Positions 40,642 through 47,103 of a DNA stretch of 47,103 nt are shown here, piece after piece. The notes beneath the pieces were generated by a model. The model worked only from the letters and a program-made list of their open reading frames with translations. It made no database searches and was not told where the DNA came from. The DNA is taken from positions 1 to 47,103 of the forward strand of contig JBJOPS010000056.1 in NCBI GenBank assembly GCA_046050465.1. The letters run 5' to 3'. The first letter of the stretch is position 1. Each line of letters opens with the position of its first letter. A program made the translations under genes and the position numbers. Source of the stretch: Egaibacter sp046050465 (GTDB lineage: Bacteria; Pseudomonadota; Gammaproteobacteria; Burkholderiales; Burkholderiaceae_C).

Positions 40642-41382
40642 ATGCTCAGCGCCCTGATTTTTGATGTTGACGGCACCCTGGCCGACACCGAAAGCGCCCA
40701 TCGCGCTGCGTTCAATGAGGCGTTCGCCGAAGTTGGCCGCGACTGGGTCTGGGATGAGGCGCTGTACACGCGGCTGCTGGAGGTGTCGGGCGGCAAGGAG
40801 CGCATCCTGCACTACTGGCAGCAGATTCAGCCAGATCTCAAACAGATCAACAACTCGGGTGTGCAGGACACCATTAACCGCATGCATGACCTCAAGACGG
40901 CCGCTTACGAGCGCGCGGTTGAAGATGGTGCCGTGCGGTTGCGCCCCGGTGTGTTGCGCCTGATTGAGTCGGCCCATCAGGACGGTTTGCGGCTGGCCAT
41001 TGCCACGACAACCTCGCCGGTGAATATCTCCGCGCTGCTGCGCGCCGCGATCGGGCCAGACTGGATGCACTATTTCCCCGTGATTGAAGATGCCTCGACC
41101 GCACCGCTGAAAAAGCCGCACCCACAGGTGTACCTGCAAACCATCCGGCGTCTGCAGATACCCGCGCAGCAGTGTCTGGCCTTTGAAGATTCGGCTAACG
41201 GTTTGAACGCGGCTGTCAAAGCCGGTCTGCCCACTCTGGTAACCCCCAACAGTTTCACAGCGCACCACCACTTCACGGGTGCGTTGCGTGTGCTACCGAG
41301 TTTGCAGGGCGTTACGGTGGCTCATCTGCGTGAGTGGCACAGCTCAAACAGGGCCGCCGCTGCTACTTCCCGATCATCCTGA
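40642..41382 (+). CDS. cbbY: HAD-family sugar-bisphosphate phosphatase CbbY
   Basis: CbbY removes xylulose-1,5-bisphosphate, a misfire product that inhibits RuBisCO. The 246-residue product has the HAD nucleophile motif IFDVDGTLADTE (D8, D10), motif II in IATTTSPVNIS near residue 115, and the C-terminal KPHPQVYL and FEDSANGLNAAVKAGLPTL segments. An AAGGA ribosome site lies 10 bp before the ATG. It is the first gene of the rightward operon. Phosphoglycolate phosphatase is the main alternative, but a separate gph-like gene is at the other end of the operon. Confidence 0.92.
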   Translation: MLSALIFDVDGTLADTESAHRAAFNEAFAEVGRDWVWDEALYTRLLEVSGGKERILHYWQQIQPDLKQINNSGVQDTINRMHDLKTAAYERAVEDGAVRLRPGVLRLIESAHQDGLRLAIATTTSPVNISALLRAAIGPDWMHYFPVIEDASTAPLKKPHPQVYLQTIRRLQIPAQQCLAFEDSANGLNAAVKAGLPTLVTPNSFTAHHHFTGALRVLPSLQGVTVAHLREWHSSNRAAAATSRSS

Positions 41383-41391
41383 AAGACCGAC

Positions 41392-42084
41392 ATGACCAAC
41401 CCCATCCGCCTGGCCCCGTCCATCCTGTCTGCCGACTTTGCCCGCCTGGGCGAAGAGGTGCGTGCCATTGAAAGTGCCGGTGCTGACCTGGTGCATTTTG
41501 ACGTGATGGACAACCATTACGTGCCCAACCTCACTATTGGCCCGCTGGTTTGCGAGGCCATTCGTCCGCACGTGAAGATTGGTATTGACGTGCACCTGAT
41601 GGTAGAACCGGTGGACGCATTGATACCGCTGTTTGCCAAAGCCGGTGCCAACATCATCACCTTTCACCCCGAGGCCAGCCGCCATGTGGACCGCACCTTG
41701 CAACTCATTCGCGACCATGGCTGCAAAGCGGGCATCGTGTTGAACCCGGCCACCTCGCTGGAGTGGATGGACCACGTGATGGAGCGGCTCGATATGGTGC
41801 TGCTCATGGGTGTGAACCCCGGCTTTGGCGGGCAAAAGTTCATCGATGCCACATTGCCCAAGCTGAAAGTGGCGCGCCGCAAGATTGATGCCTACACCGC
41901 AGCAGGTGGCCAGCCCATCTGGCTGGAGGTGGATGGTGGCGTGAAGGCGGACAACATCCGGCGCATTGTGGCTGCCGGTGCAGATACGTGTGTGGCGGGC
42001 AGCGCGGTGTTTGGTGCGCCCGATGCCGATGGCGGTTACCGCGGCGTGATGAACGCGCTGCGACAGGCTGCCCGCGCGGCCTGA
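41392..42084 (+). CDS. rpe: Ribulose-phosphate 3-epimerase
   Basis: This 230-residue TIM-barrel enzyme interconverts ribulose-5-phosphate and xylulose-5-phosphate in the Calvin and pentose-phosphate pathways. The family blocks are all present: APSILSADFARLGEEV, VHFDVMDNHYVPNLTIGP, DVHLMVEPVDA, LMGVNPGFGGQKFI and EVDGGVKADNIRRIVAAGADTCVAGSAVFG. It lies 9 bp after cbbY. It may also be called cbbE. Confidence 0.97.
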   Translation: MTNPIRLAPSILSADFARLGEEVRAIESAGADLVHFDVMDNHYVPNLTIGPLVCEAIRPHVKIGIDVHLMVEPVDALIPLFAKAGANIITFHPEASRHVDRTLQLIRDHGCKAGIVLNPATSLEWMDHVMERLDMVLLMGVNPGFGGQKFIDATLPKLKVARRKIDAYTAAGGQPIWLEVDGGVKADNIRRIVAAGADTCVAGSAVFGAPDADGGYRGVMNALRQAARAA

Positions 42085-42123
42085 CCCTGCGAGCCCAGAA
42101 TTTCAACTATCGGGAGACTCCTC

Positions 42124-43218
42124 ATGCCTTTGTCCAAGCGGTTCACGCTCACCCAATACCTCATTGAAGAACGGCGGCGCTTTCCCGGTGCCAGCGGCGA
42201 TTTCAATGCGCTAATTCTCGACGTCGCGCTGGCCTGCAAGGCCATTGCCCGAGCCGTTGCCTTTGGTGAACTCGGTGGCATGCTGGGCAACCACGACGCC
42301 GACGTGGGAGGCGCGATCAATGTGCAGGGCGAAACGCAGAAAAAGCTTGACGTCATCAGCAACCAGTATTTCACCCGGTTAACGGAGTGGGGTGGTCATC
42401 TGGCGGGCATGGCTTCTGAAGAGATGCAAGACCCTTACCAGATTCCGGCGCATCAGCCCCGCGGCAAGTACCTGCTGGTGTTTGACCCGCTGGACGGCTC
42501 ATCCAATATTGACGTGAATGTGTCGGTGGGCAGCATTTTCTCCATCCTGCGTGCGCCGCAGGACGTGATCGACAGTGGCCGCGATGTGGTCGAGGCTGAT
42601 TTCTTCCAGCCCGGCGCCCGGCAGGCAGCGGCTGGTTATGCACTGTACGGCCCCACCACCATGCTGGTGCTGTCGGTAGGCAACGGTGTGACGGGTTTTA
42701 CGCTGGACCCCAACCTGGGTGAGTTCATGCTGACACACCCGCAGATTCAGGTGCCAGCCGACACGCAGGAATTCGCCATCAATGCCTCCAACAGCCGTTT
42801 CTGGGAAGCACCCGTGAAACGGTATGTGGATGAATGCCTGGCTGGCAAGACCGGCCCGCGCGGCAAGGATTTCAACATGCGCTGGATTGCCAGCATGGTG
42901 GCCGAAGCGCACCGCATCCTGATGCGTGGTGGTGTGTTCATGTACCCGCGCGATAACAAAGACCCATCCAAACCCGGGCGACTGCGCCTGCTGTACGAGG
43001 CCAACCCCATCGGTTTCATCATGGAACAGGCTGGCGGCCGGGCCAGCACGGGGCGCCAGCCGGTACTGGGCGTGGCGCCTGGCGCACTGCATCAGCGCAT
43101 CGGCCTGGTGTTTGGTTCGCGCAATGAGGTGGAGCGTATCGAGCGCTACCACGCCGAGCCTGTGCCCGTGGAGCTGGACAACCCGCTGTTTGCCAAGCGC
43201 AGCCTGTTCAGGGACTGA
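42124..43218 (+). CDS. fbp: Fructose-1,6-bisphosphatase class I
   Basis: This 364-residue class I enzyme dephosphorylates fructose-1,6-bisphosphate, and often sedoheptulose-1,7-bisphosphate, in the Calvin cycle. The metal-binding motif VFDPLDGSSNIDVNVSVGSIFSI lies near residue 119, and GGVFMYPRDNKDPSKPGRLRLLYEANPIGFIMEQAGG near residues 265-300. A GGGAGA ribosome site precedes the ATG. The gene lies 39 bp after rpe. It would be cbbF in cbb nomenclature. Confidence 0.96.
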   Translation: MPLSKRFTLTQYLIEERRRFPGASGDFNALILDVALACKAIARAVAFGELGGMLGNHDADVGGAINVQGETQKKLDVISNQYFTRLTEWGGHLAGMASEEMQDPYQIPAHQPRGKYLLVFDPLDGSSNIDVNVSVGSIFSILRAPQDVIDSGRDVVEADFFQPGARQAAAGYALYGPTTMLVLSVGNGVTGFTLDPNLGEFMLTHPQIQVPADTQEFAINASNSRFWEAPVKRYVDECLAGKTGPRGKDFNMRWIASMVAEAHRILMRGGVFMYPRDNKDPSKPGRLRLLYEANPIGFIMEQAGGRASTGRQPVLGVAPGALHQRIGLVFGSRNEVERIERYHAEPVPVELDNPLFAKRSLFRD

Positions 43219-43231
43219 TCAACTTATTCGG

Positions 43232-43294
43232 TTTGCTACTAATTAAATAGCTACTCGCGCATATAAGACGAGGGCCAAGTGCCAATTTGATACC
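43232..43294 (+). repeat. Dispersed repeat, copy 3 (fbp-prk spacer)
   Basis: This copy begins TTTGCTACTAATTAAATAGC and has GCGCATATAAGACGAGGGCC further on. It is the best match to copy 1, in the same orientation, and occupies most of the 113-bp gap between fbp and prk. Confidence 0.78.
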
Positions 43295-43331
43295 CATTTG
43301 AAGCCTATTTTTTTGTTAAGGAGACAGTTCC

Positions 43332-44216
43332 ATGTCAGAACGCCATCCCATCATTGCCATCACCGGCTCCAGCGGTGCGGGCACCTCCACGGTGACCCGC
43401 ACGTTTGCGAATATCTTCCGCCGGGAAAACGTCACTGCCGCCATCATCGAGGGTGACAGTTTTCACCGGCATGACCGCAAGGAGATGAAGCTGCGCCAGG
43501 CTGAAGCCGAGAAAACCGGCAACATGAACTTCAGCCACTTCGGGCCTGACAACAACCTGTTCGGCGAGCTCGAATCCCTGTTCGCAACCTATGCCAAATC
43601 GGGCAATGGCCGCTCACGCAAATACCTGCACAACAACGAAGAGGCCGAGCCGTACAAGCAGGCTCCCGGCACGTTCACGCCCTGGGAAGACCTGCCCGCC
43701 AACACCGACATGCTGTTCTACGAAGGCCTGCATGGCGCCGTGGTGACCCCCGAGCACAACATCGCCCAGCACCCGGACTTGTTGATCGGCGTGGTGCCGG
43801 TCATCAATCTGGAGTGGATCCAGAAGCTCTGGCGCGACAAACACCAGCGTGGCTACAGCACAGAGGCGGTGACCGACACCATTCTGCGCCGCATGCCGGA
43901 CTATGTGAACTACATTTGCCCGCAGTTTGCGCACACGCACGTGAACTTCCAGCGTGTGCCGATGGTGGACACCAGCAACCCGTTCATCTCGCGTGACATT
44001 CCCAGCGCCGACGAGAGCATGGTGGTGATCCGTTTTGCCAACCCCAAGGGTATCGACTTTCAGTATTTGCTCAACATGATTGGCGACAGCTTTATGAGCC
44101 GCGCCAACACCGTGGTGGTGCCGGGCGGCAAGATGGAGTTAGCCATGCAGCTGATCTTCACGCCGTTTGTGTGGCGAATGATGGAGCGCCGCAAACGTGC
44201 GCTGGGAGCGATCTGA
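43332..44216 (+). CDS. prkB: Phosphoribulokinase (proteobacterial class I)
   Basis: Phosphoribulokinase makes ribulose-1,5-bisphosphate, the RuBisCO substrate. The 294-residue product has Walker A GSSGAGTS at residues 12-19, the EGDSFHRHDRKEMKL segment near 36, and the YEGLHGAVVTPEHNIAQHPDLLIGVVPVINLEWIQKLWRD block near 132-172. Length and sequence are those of the octameric, NADH-stimulated bacterial class. A purine-rich AAGGAGA lies 7 bp before the ATG. It would be cbbP in cbb nomenclature. Confidence 0.97.
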   Translation: MSERHPIIAITGSSGAGTSTVTRTFANIFRRENVTAAIIEGDSFHRHDRKEMKLRQAEAEKTGNMNFSHFGPDNNLFGELESLFATYAKSGNGRSRKYLHNNEEAEPYKQAPGTFTPWEDLPANTDMLFYEGLHGAVVTPEHNIAQHPDLLIGVVPVINLEWIQKLWRDKHQRGYSTEAVTDTILRRMPDYVNYICPQFAHTHVNFQRVPMVDTSNPFISRDIPSADESMVVIRFANPKGIDFQYLLNMIGDSFMSRANTVVVPGGKMELAMQLIFTPFVWRMMERRKRALGAI

Positions 44217-44217
44217 C

Positions 44218-46257
44218 ATGAATGCGCCAACTCCCCAACTGGCCAGACAAATGGCCAACGCCATCCGCATGCTTGCGGTGGATGCGGTTGAAAAAGCCAA
44301 ATCCGGTCACCCCGGTGCGCCCATGGGCATGGCCGACATTGCCGAAGTGCTGTGGAACCGCCACCTGCGCCACAACCCGGCCAATCCGCACTGGCCGGAC
44401 CGCGACCGCTTTGTACTGAGTAACGGCCACGGCTCGATGCTGATCTATGCCTTGTTGCATTTGACGGGATATGACCTGCCCATGGCAGAGTTGAAAAGCT
44501 TCCGTCAGCTGCACAGCAAAACCGCGGGGCACCCCGAGGTAGGCGTGACACCCGGTGTGGAAACCACCACTGGCCCGCTGGGGCAGGGCATCACCAACGC
44601 CGTGGGTATGGCGCTGGCCGAGAAGCTGTTGGCCGCCGAGTTCAACCGCGAGGAAGACGGGGTCAACCATGACATCGTGAACCACTTCACCTATGTGTTC
44701 ATGGGGGATGGTTGCCTGATGGAAGGCATCAGCCACGAGGCCTGTTCGCTGGCCGGGACGCTGCGTTTGTCCAAGCTCGTGGCGCTGTATGACGACAACG
44801 GCATTTCGATTGACGGCCATGTGGAAGGCTGGTTCACGGACGACACGCCGAAGCGTTTTGAGGCCTATGGCTGGCATGTCATCCCCGCGGTGGACGGGCA
44901 TGACCCGGCTGCCATTGATGCCGCCATTCGTGCGGCCAAAGCGCAAGCTGATTTGCCGCACGGCAAACCCACACTCATTTGCTGCAAGACCGTCATTGGC
45001 ATGGGTTCGCCCAACAAGGCCGGTACCCACGATGTGCATGGCGCCGCGCTCGGTGGTGCTGAAGTGGCAGCCACCCGGGAAGCGCTGGGCTGGACTGCGG
45101 CGCCGTTTGAAGTGCCCGCTGACATCGCTGAAGCCTGGAACGCGAAGGAACGCGGCCAGAGCGCAGAAAAAGCCTGGCGCACCCGGTTCGAAGCCTATCG
45201 CACGTTGTACCCGCTGGAATCGGCGGAATTCGAGCGCCGCATGGCGGGTGACCTGCTGCCCGCTTTTGCCGACAAGTTACCGGACCTGCTGGCCGCCATC
45301 GCCGCAAGGCCCGATGTATTTGCCACCCGCAAGTCCAGCCAGAACGCGCTGGATGCGCTATGCACACTGCTGCCCGAATTCTTCGGTGGCAGTGCCGACC
45401 TGACCGGCTCCAATCTGACCAATTTCAAGGGCTGCGAGAAGGCCGGCCGCAATGAACGGGGCGAGTTCCAGTGGGGCAACCACATGAGTTATGGCGTGCG
45501 CGAATTCGGCATGGCCGCCATCATGAACGGTATGGCGCTGCACGGCGGCTACATCCCCTACGGCGGCACGTTCCTCACGTTCAGTGACTACAGCCGCAAC
45601 GCCATCCGCATGGCAGCCCTGATGAAAATTCGCGTGATCCACGTATTCACGCACGACAGCATTGGTCTGGGCGAAGACGGCCCCACGCATCAAAGCGTGG
45701 AGCACATCCCATCGCTGCGCATCATTCCGGGGCTCGATGTGTGGCGTCCGGCGGACGGGCTGGAAACGGCCGTGGCCTGGGCCAGTGCTGTGCAGCGCAA
45801 GGATGGCCCCAGTGCGCTGTGCCTGTCGCGCCAGAATCTGCCGCGTTTGACCGATGTGGGCATGGGCCATGCCATTCGCCGTGGAGGCTACGTGCTGTCA
45901 GACATGCCTGGCGCCCGGGCCGTGATTATCGCCACGGGGTCCGAGACATCGCTGGCCATGGAGGCGCAGGCCACGCTTGCAGCGCAGGGCATTGCCACGC
46001 GTGTGGTGTCCATGCCTTGCACGAACGTGTTTGACCGTCAGCCCGCGTCGTATCAAAATGCCGTGCTGCCAATAAGCTTGCCTGCCGTCGCGATTGAGGC
46101 GGCACACCCGGACTTCTGGCGCAAGTATGTGGGGCGAACTGGCGCCGTTGTGGGTATGCCCACGTTTGGTGAATCGGCTCCGGCCAAAGACCTGTATGCC
46201 CACTTTGGCATCACAGCGCAACGGCTGGTCGAAGCTGTCACCAGGTTGGCGTCATGA
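44218..46257 (+). CDS. tkt: Transketolase
   Basis: This 679-residue thiamine-diphosphate enzyme moves two-carbon units in the Calvin cycle. Visible blocks are DAVEKAKSGHPGAPMGMADIAEVLW near residue 20-45, TTGPLGQGITNAVGMALAEK near 115, the ThDP motif MGDGCLMEGISHEACSLAGTLRLSKLVALYDDNGISIDG near 162-200, and GLGEDGPTHQSVEHIPSLRIIPGLDVWRPAD near 483-513. I chose ATG 44218, one base after the prk stop; an earlier in-frame start at 44197 overlaps prk. It would be cbbT in cbb nomenclature. Its stop overlaps gph (ATGA). Confidence 0.96.
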   Translation: MNAPTPQLARQMANAIRMLAVDAVEKAKSGHPGAPMGMADIAEVLWNRHLRHNPANPHWPDRDRFVLSNGHGSMLIYALLHLTGYDLPMAELKSFRQLHSKTAGHPEVGVTPGVETTTGPLGQGITNAVGMALAEKLLAAEFNREEDGVNHDIVNHFTYVFMGDGCLMEGISHEACSLAGTLRLSKLVALYDDNGISIDGHVEGWFTDDTPKRFEAYGWHVIPAVDGHDPAAIDAAIRAAKAQADLPHGKPTLICCKTVIGMGSPNKAGTHDVHGAALGGAEVAATREALGWTAAPFEVPADIAEAWNAKERGQSAEKAWRTRFEAYRTLYPLESAEFERRMAGDLLPAFADKLPDLLAAIAARPDVFATRKSSQNALDALCTLLPEFFGGSADLTGSNLTNFKGCEKAGRNERGEFQWGNHMSYGVREFGMAAIMNGMALHGGYIPYGGTFLTFSDYSRNAIRMAALMKIRVIHVFTHDSIGLGEDGPTHQSVEHIPSLRIIPGLDVWRPADGLETAVAWASAVQRKDGPSALCLSRQNLPRLTDVGMGHAIRRGGYVLSDMPGARAVIIATGSETSLAMEAQATLAAQGIATRVVSMPCTNVFDRQPASYQNAVLPISLPAVAIEAAHPDFWRKYVGRTGAVVGMPTFGESAPAKDLYAHFGITAQRLVEAVTRLAS

Positions 46258-46928
46258 CCAGACCATTTGATCTGGTCATGTTCGATCTGGATGGAACGCT
46301 GGTCGAAACGGCACCTGAAATAGCCGATGCTGTCAACGACACGTTGCGTCGCTTTGACCTGCCCGAAGTCACGCAGCAGCAGGTCAACGACTGGATCGGC
46401 CACGGCACCCGCACGCTGCTGCTCCAGGCGCTGGCCTTTGCTGGCAAGACCGATGTAGCCGCCGTTTCCGCCAGTGACAGTCTGACGTTGATTGCCGCCG
46501 AGTTTGACCGCAACTACCAGCGGCGGTGCGGTACGCGCAGCCACCTCTACCCGCAGGTGAGGGAAACACTTGTCGCGTTGCGCGGGCAGGGTGTGAAACT
46601 GGCTGTGGTGACCAACAAGGAAGGCCGTTACACCCGAACCGTGCTGGACGCGCACCAGCTGGCGCCCTTGCTCGACTGCGTGGTGAGTGGCGACACCCTG
46701 CCAACCAAAAAGCCTGACCCGGCTGGCATCCAAAGTTGTCTGGCGCAGTTTGGTGTGCCGCCGAACCGGGCACTGTTTGTGGGTGACTCCAGCATCGATG
46801 TGGCCACCGCCCGCAACGCGGGTGTGGCGGTGTGGGCGCTGCCCTATGGCTACAACATGGGCCAACCCATTGAAGCCTGCTCACCTGACCGGGTGATCGC
46901 GGACTGCTCCGCGCTACTGAATCAATAG
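46254..46928 (+). CDS. gph: Phosphoglycolate phosphatase (Gph/CbbZ)
   Basis: This HAD-family enzyme removes 2-phosphoglycolate made by RuBisCO oxygenation, which matters more with a form II enzyme. The 224-residue product has FDLDGTLVETAPEIADAVN (D11, D13), VVTNKEGRYTRTVLDAHQL near residue 120, KKPDPAGI near 151, and FVGDSSIDVATARNAGVAVWALPYGYN near 175-200. Its last codons and TAG stop are formed by dispersed repeat copy 4. It overlaps tkt by 4 bp. It would be cbbZ in cbb nomenclature. Confidence 0.94.
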   Translation: MTRPFDLVMFDLDGTLVETAPEIADAVNDTLRRFDLPEVTQQQVNDWIGHGTRTLLLQALAFAGKTDVAAVSASDSLTLIAAEFDRNYQRRCGTRSHLYPQVRETLVALRGQGVKLAVVTNKEGRYTRTVLDAHQLAPLLDCVVSGDTLPTKKPDPAGIQSCLAQFGVPPNRALFVGDSSIDVATARNAGVAVWALPYGYNMGQPIEACSPDRVIADCSALLNQ

Positions 46929-46960
46929 CTGCTCACGCAATATCAGTGCGGGTCTGGAAG
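46913..46960 (+). repeat. Dispersed repeat, copy 4 (gph 3' end)
   Basis: GCTACTGAATCAATAGCTGC opens this copy, followed by CACGCAATATC and GTGCGGGTCT. It is the most divergent of the four. It provides the gph stop codon. Confidence 0.6.
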
Positions 46961-46982
46961 TCTTTTTATATAGGAAAAACTC

Positions 46983-47103
46983 ATGGCGATCAAACTAGGC
47001 ATCAACGGCTTCGGCCGCATCGGGCGCAACGTGCTGCGCGCAGCCGTACAGAACTTTTCGGACATCGAAATCGTAGGCATCAACGACCTGCTCGAACCCG
47101 ACT
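46983..47103 (+). CDS. gap: Glyceraldehyde-3-phosphate dehydrogenase, 3' cut by window end
   Basis: The first 40 codons of GAPDH are visible, reading MAIKLGINGFGRIGRNVLRA and continuing with a VGINDLLEPD segment. GFGRIGRNVLRA is the NAD(P)-binding signature. The enzyme reduces 1,3-bisphosphoglycerate in the Calvin cycle. A TAGGAAAAA ribosome-site region lies upstream. The gene continues beyond the window and would be cbbG in this operon. Confidence 0.95.
   Translation, partial: MAIKLGINGFGRIGRNVLRAAVQNFSDIEIVGINDLLEPD

Noticed and set aside
1..47103. CRISPR arrays, insertion sequences, integrases or rRNA genes
   Set aside because: No spaced direct-repeat array, transposase or integrase motifs, or rRNA sequence was seen on either strand.

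Overview
The window reads as chromosomal DNA of a Burkholderiales betaproteobacterium, most likely Comamonadaceae (Rhodoferax/Polaromonas-like). This rests on the order of the division/cell-wall cluster, its protein sequences, the ftsZ-lpxC junction, and two intergenic repeat types that I remember from that family. No 16S gene is present, so the placement is inference. Metabolically it suggests a sulfide-oxidising autotroph: a flavocytochrome c/Sox-type cluster and a form II RuBisCO Calvin-cycle regulon lie about 11 kb apart.

Region 1 (1-17614, + strand) is a compact dcw cluster: rsmH (5' truncated by the window), ftsL, ftsI, murE, murF, mraY, murD, ftsW, murG, murC, ddl, ftsQ, ftsA, ftsZ, lpxC. 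Most junctions are 4-bp ATGA stop/start overlaps. These genes build the lipid II precursor, flip and polymerise it at the septum, and assemble the Z-ring. lpxC feeds lipid A synthesis.

Region 2 (17748-22009) holds, on the minus strand, hrcA followed by a tRNA-Ile(CAU) gene split by a 263-nt group I intron, then a rho-independent terminator. Beyond hrcA lies a divergent pair of ABC iron-transporter genes (ATPase and permease, no binding protein) around a Fur-box-like dyad.

Region 3 (22094-27278, + strand) is a sulfur-oxidation operon: an ArsR-family regulator with a cysteine pattern like persulfide sensors, a monohaem cytochrome c, the FCSD flavoprotein, a dihaem cytochrome c, a metallo-beta-lactamase-fold protein, a thioredoxin-fold protein, and a second MBL protein that lacks part of its metal site. 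Two palindromes precede the first cytochrome gene.

Region 4 (27384-34860, + strand) is a type III-like restriction-modification locus in the order res, dinD-like, ORF6N-domain gene, mod. Each of the two middle genes carries a long, near-perfect or perfect palindrome inside its coding sequence. mod has a low-GC central target-recognition segment.

Region 5 (34919-47103) is the Calvin-cycle regulon. cbbR, cbbM (form II RuBisCO), cbbQ and cbbO (activase) run leftward. cbbY, rpe, fbp, prk, tkt, gph and gap (cut by the window end) run rightward. A palindrome and promoter between the two arms fit the usual LysR-type control geometry.

A dispersed repeat of about 43 bp occurs four times in the same orientation (12084, 37988, 43232, 46913). 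In two places it supplies the C-terminal codons and/or stop of a gene (murC, gph). The most unusual items are the tRNA intron, the coding-sequence palindromes in the restriction locus, and the repeat-derived protein tails.
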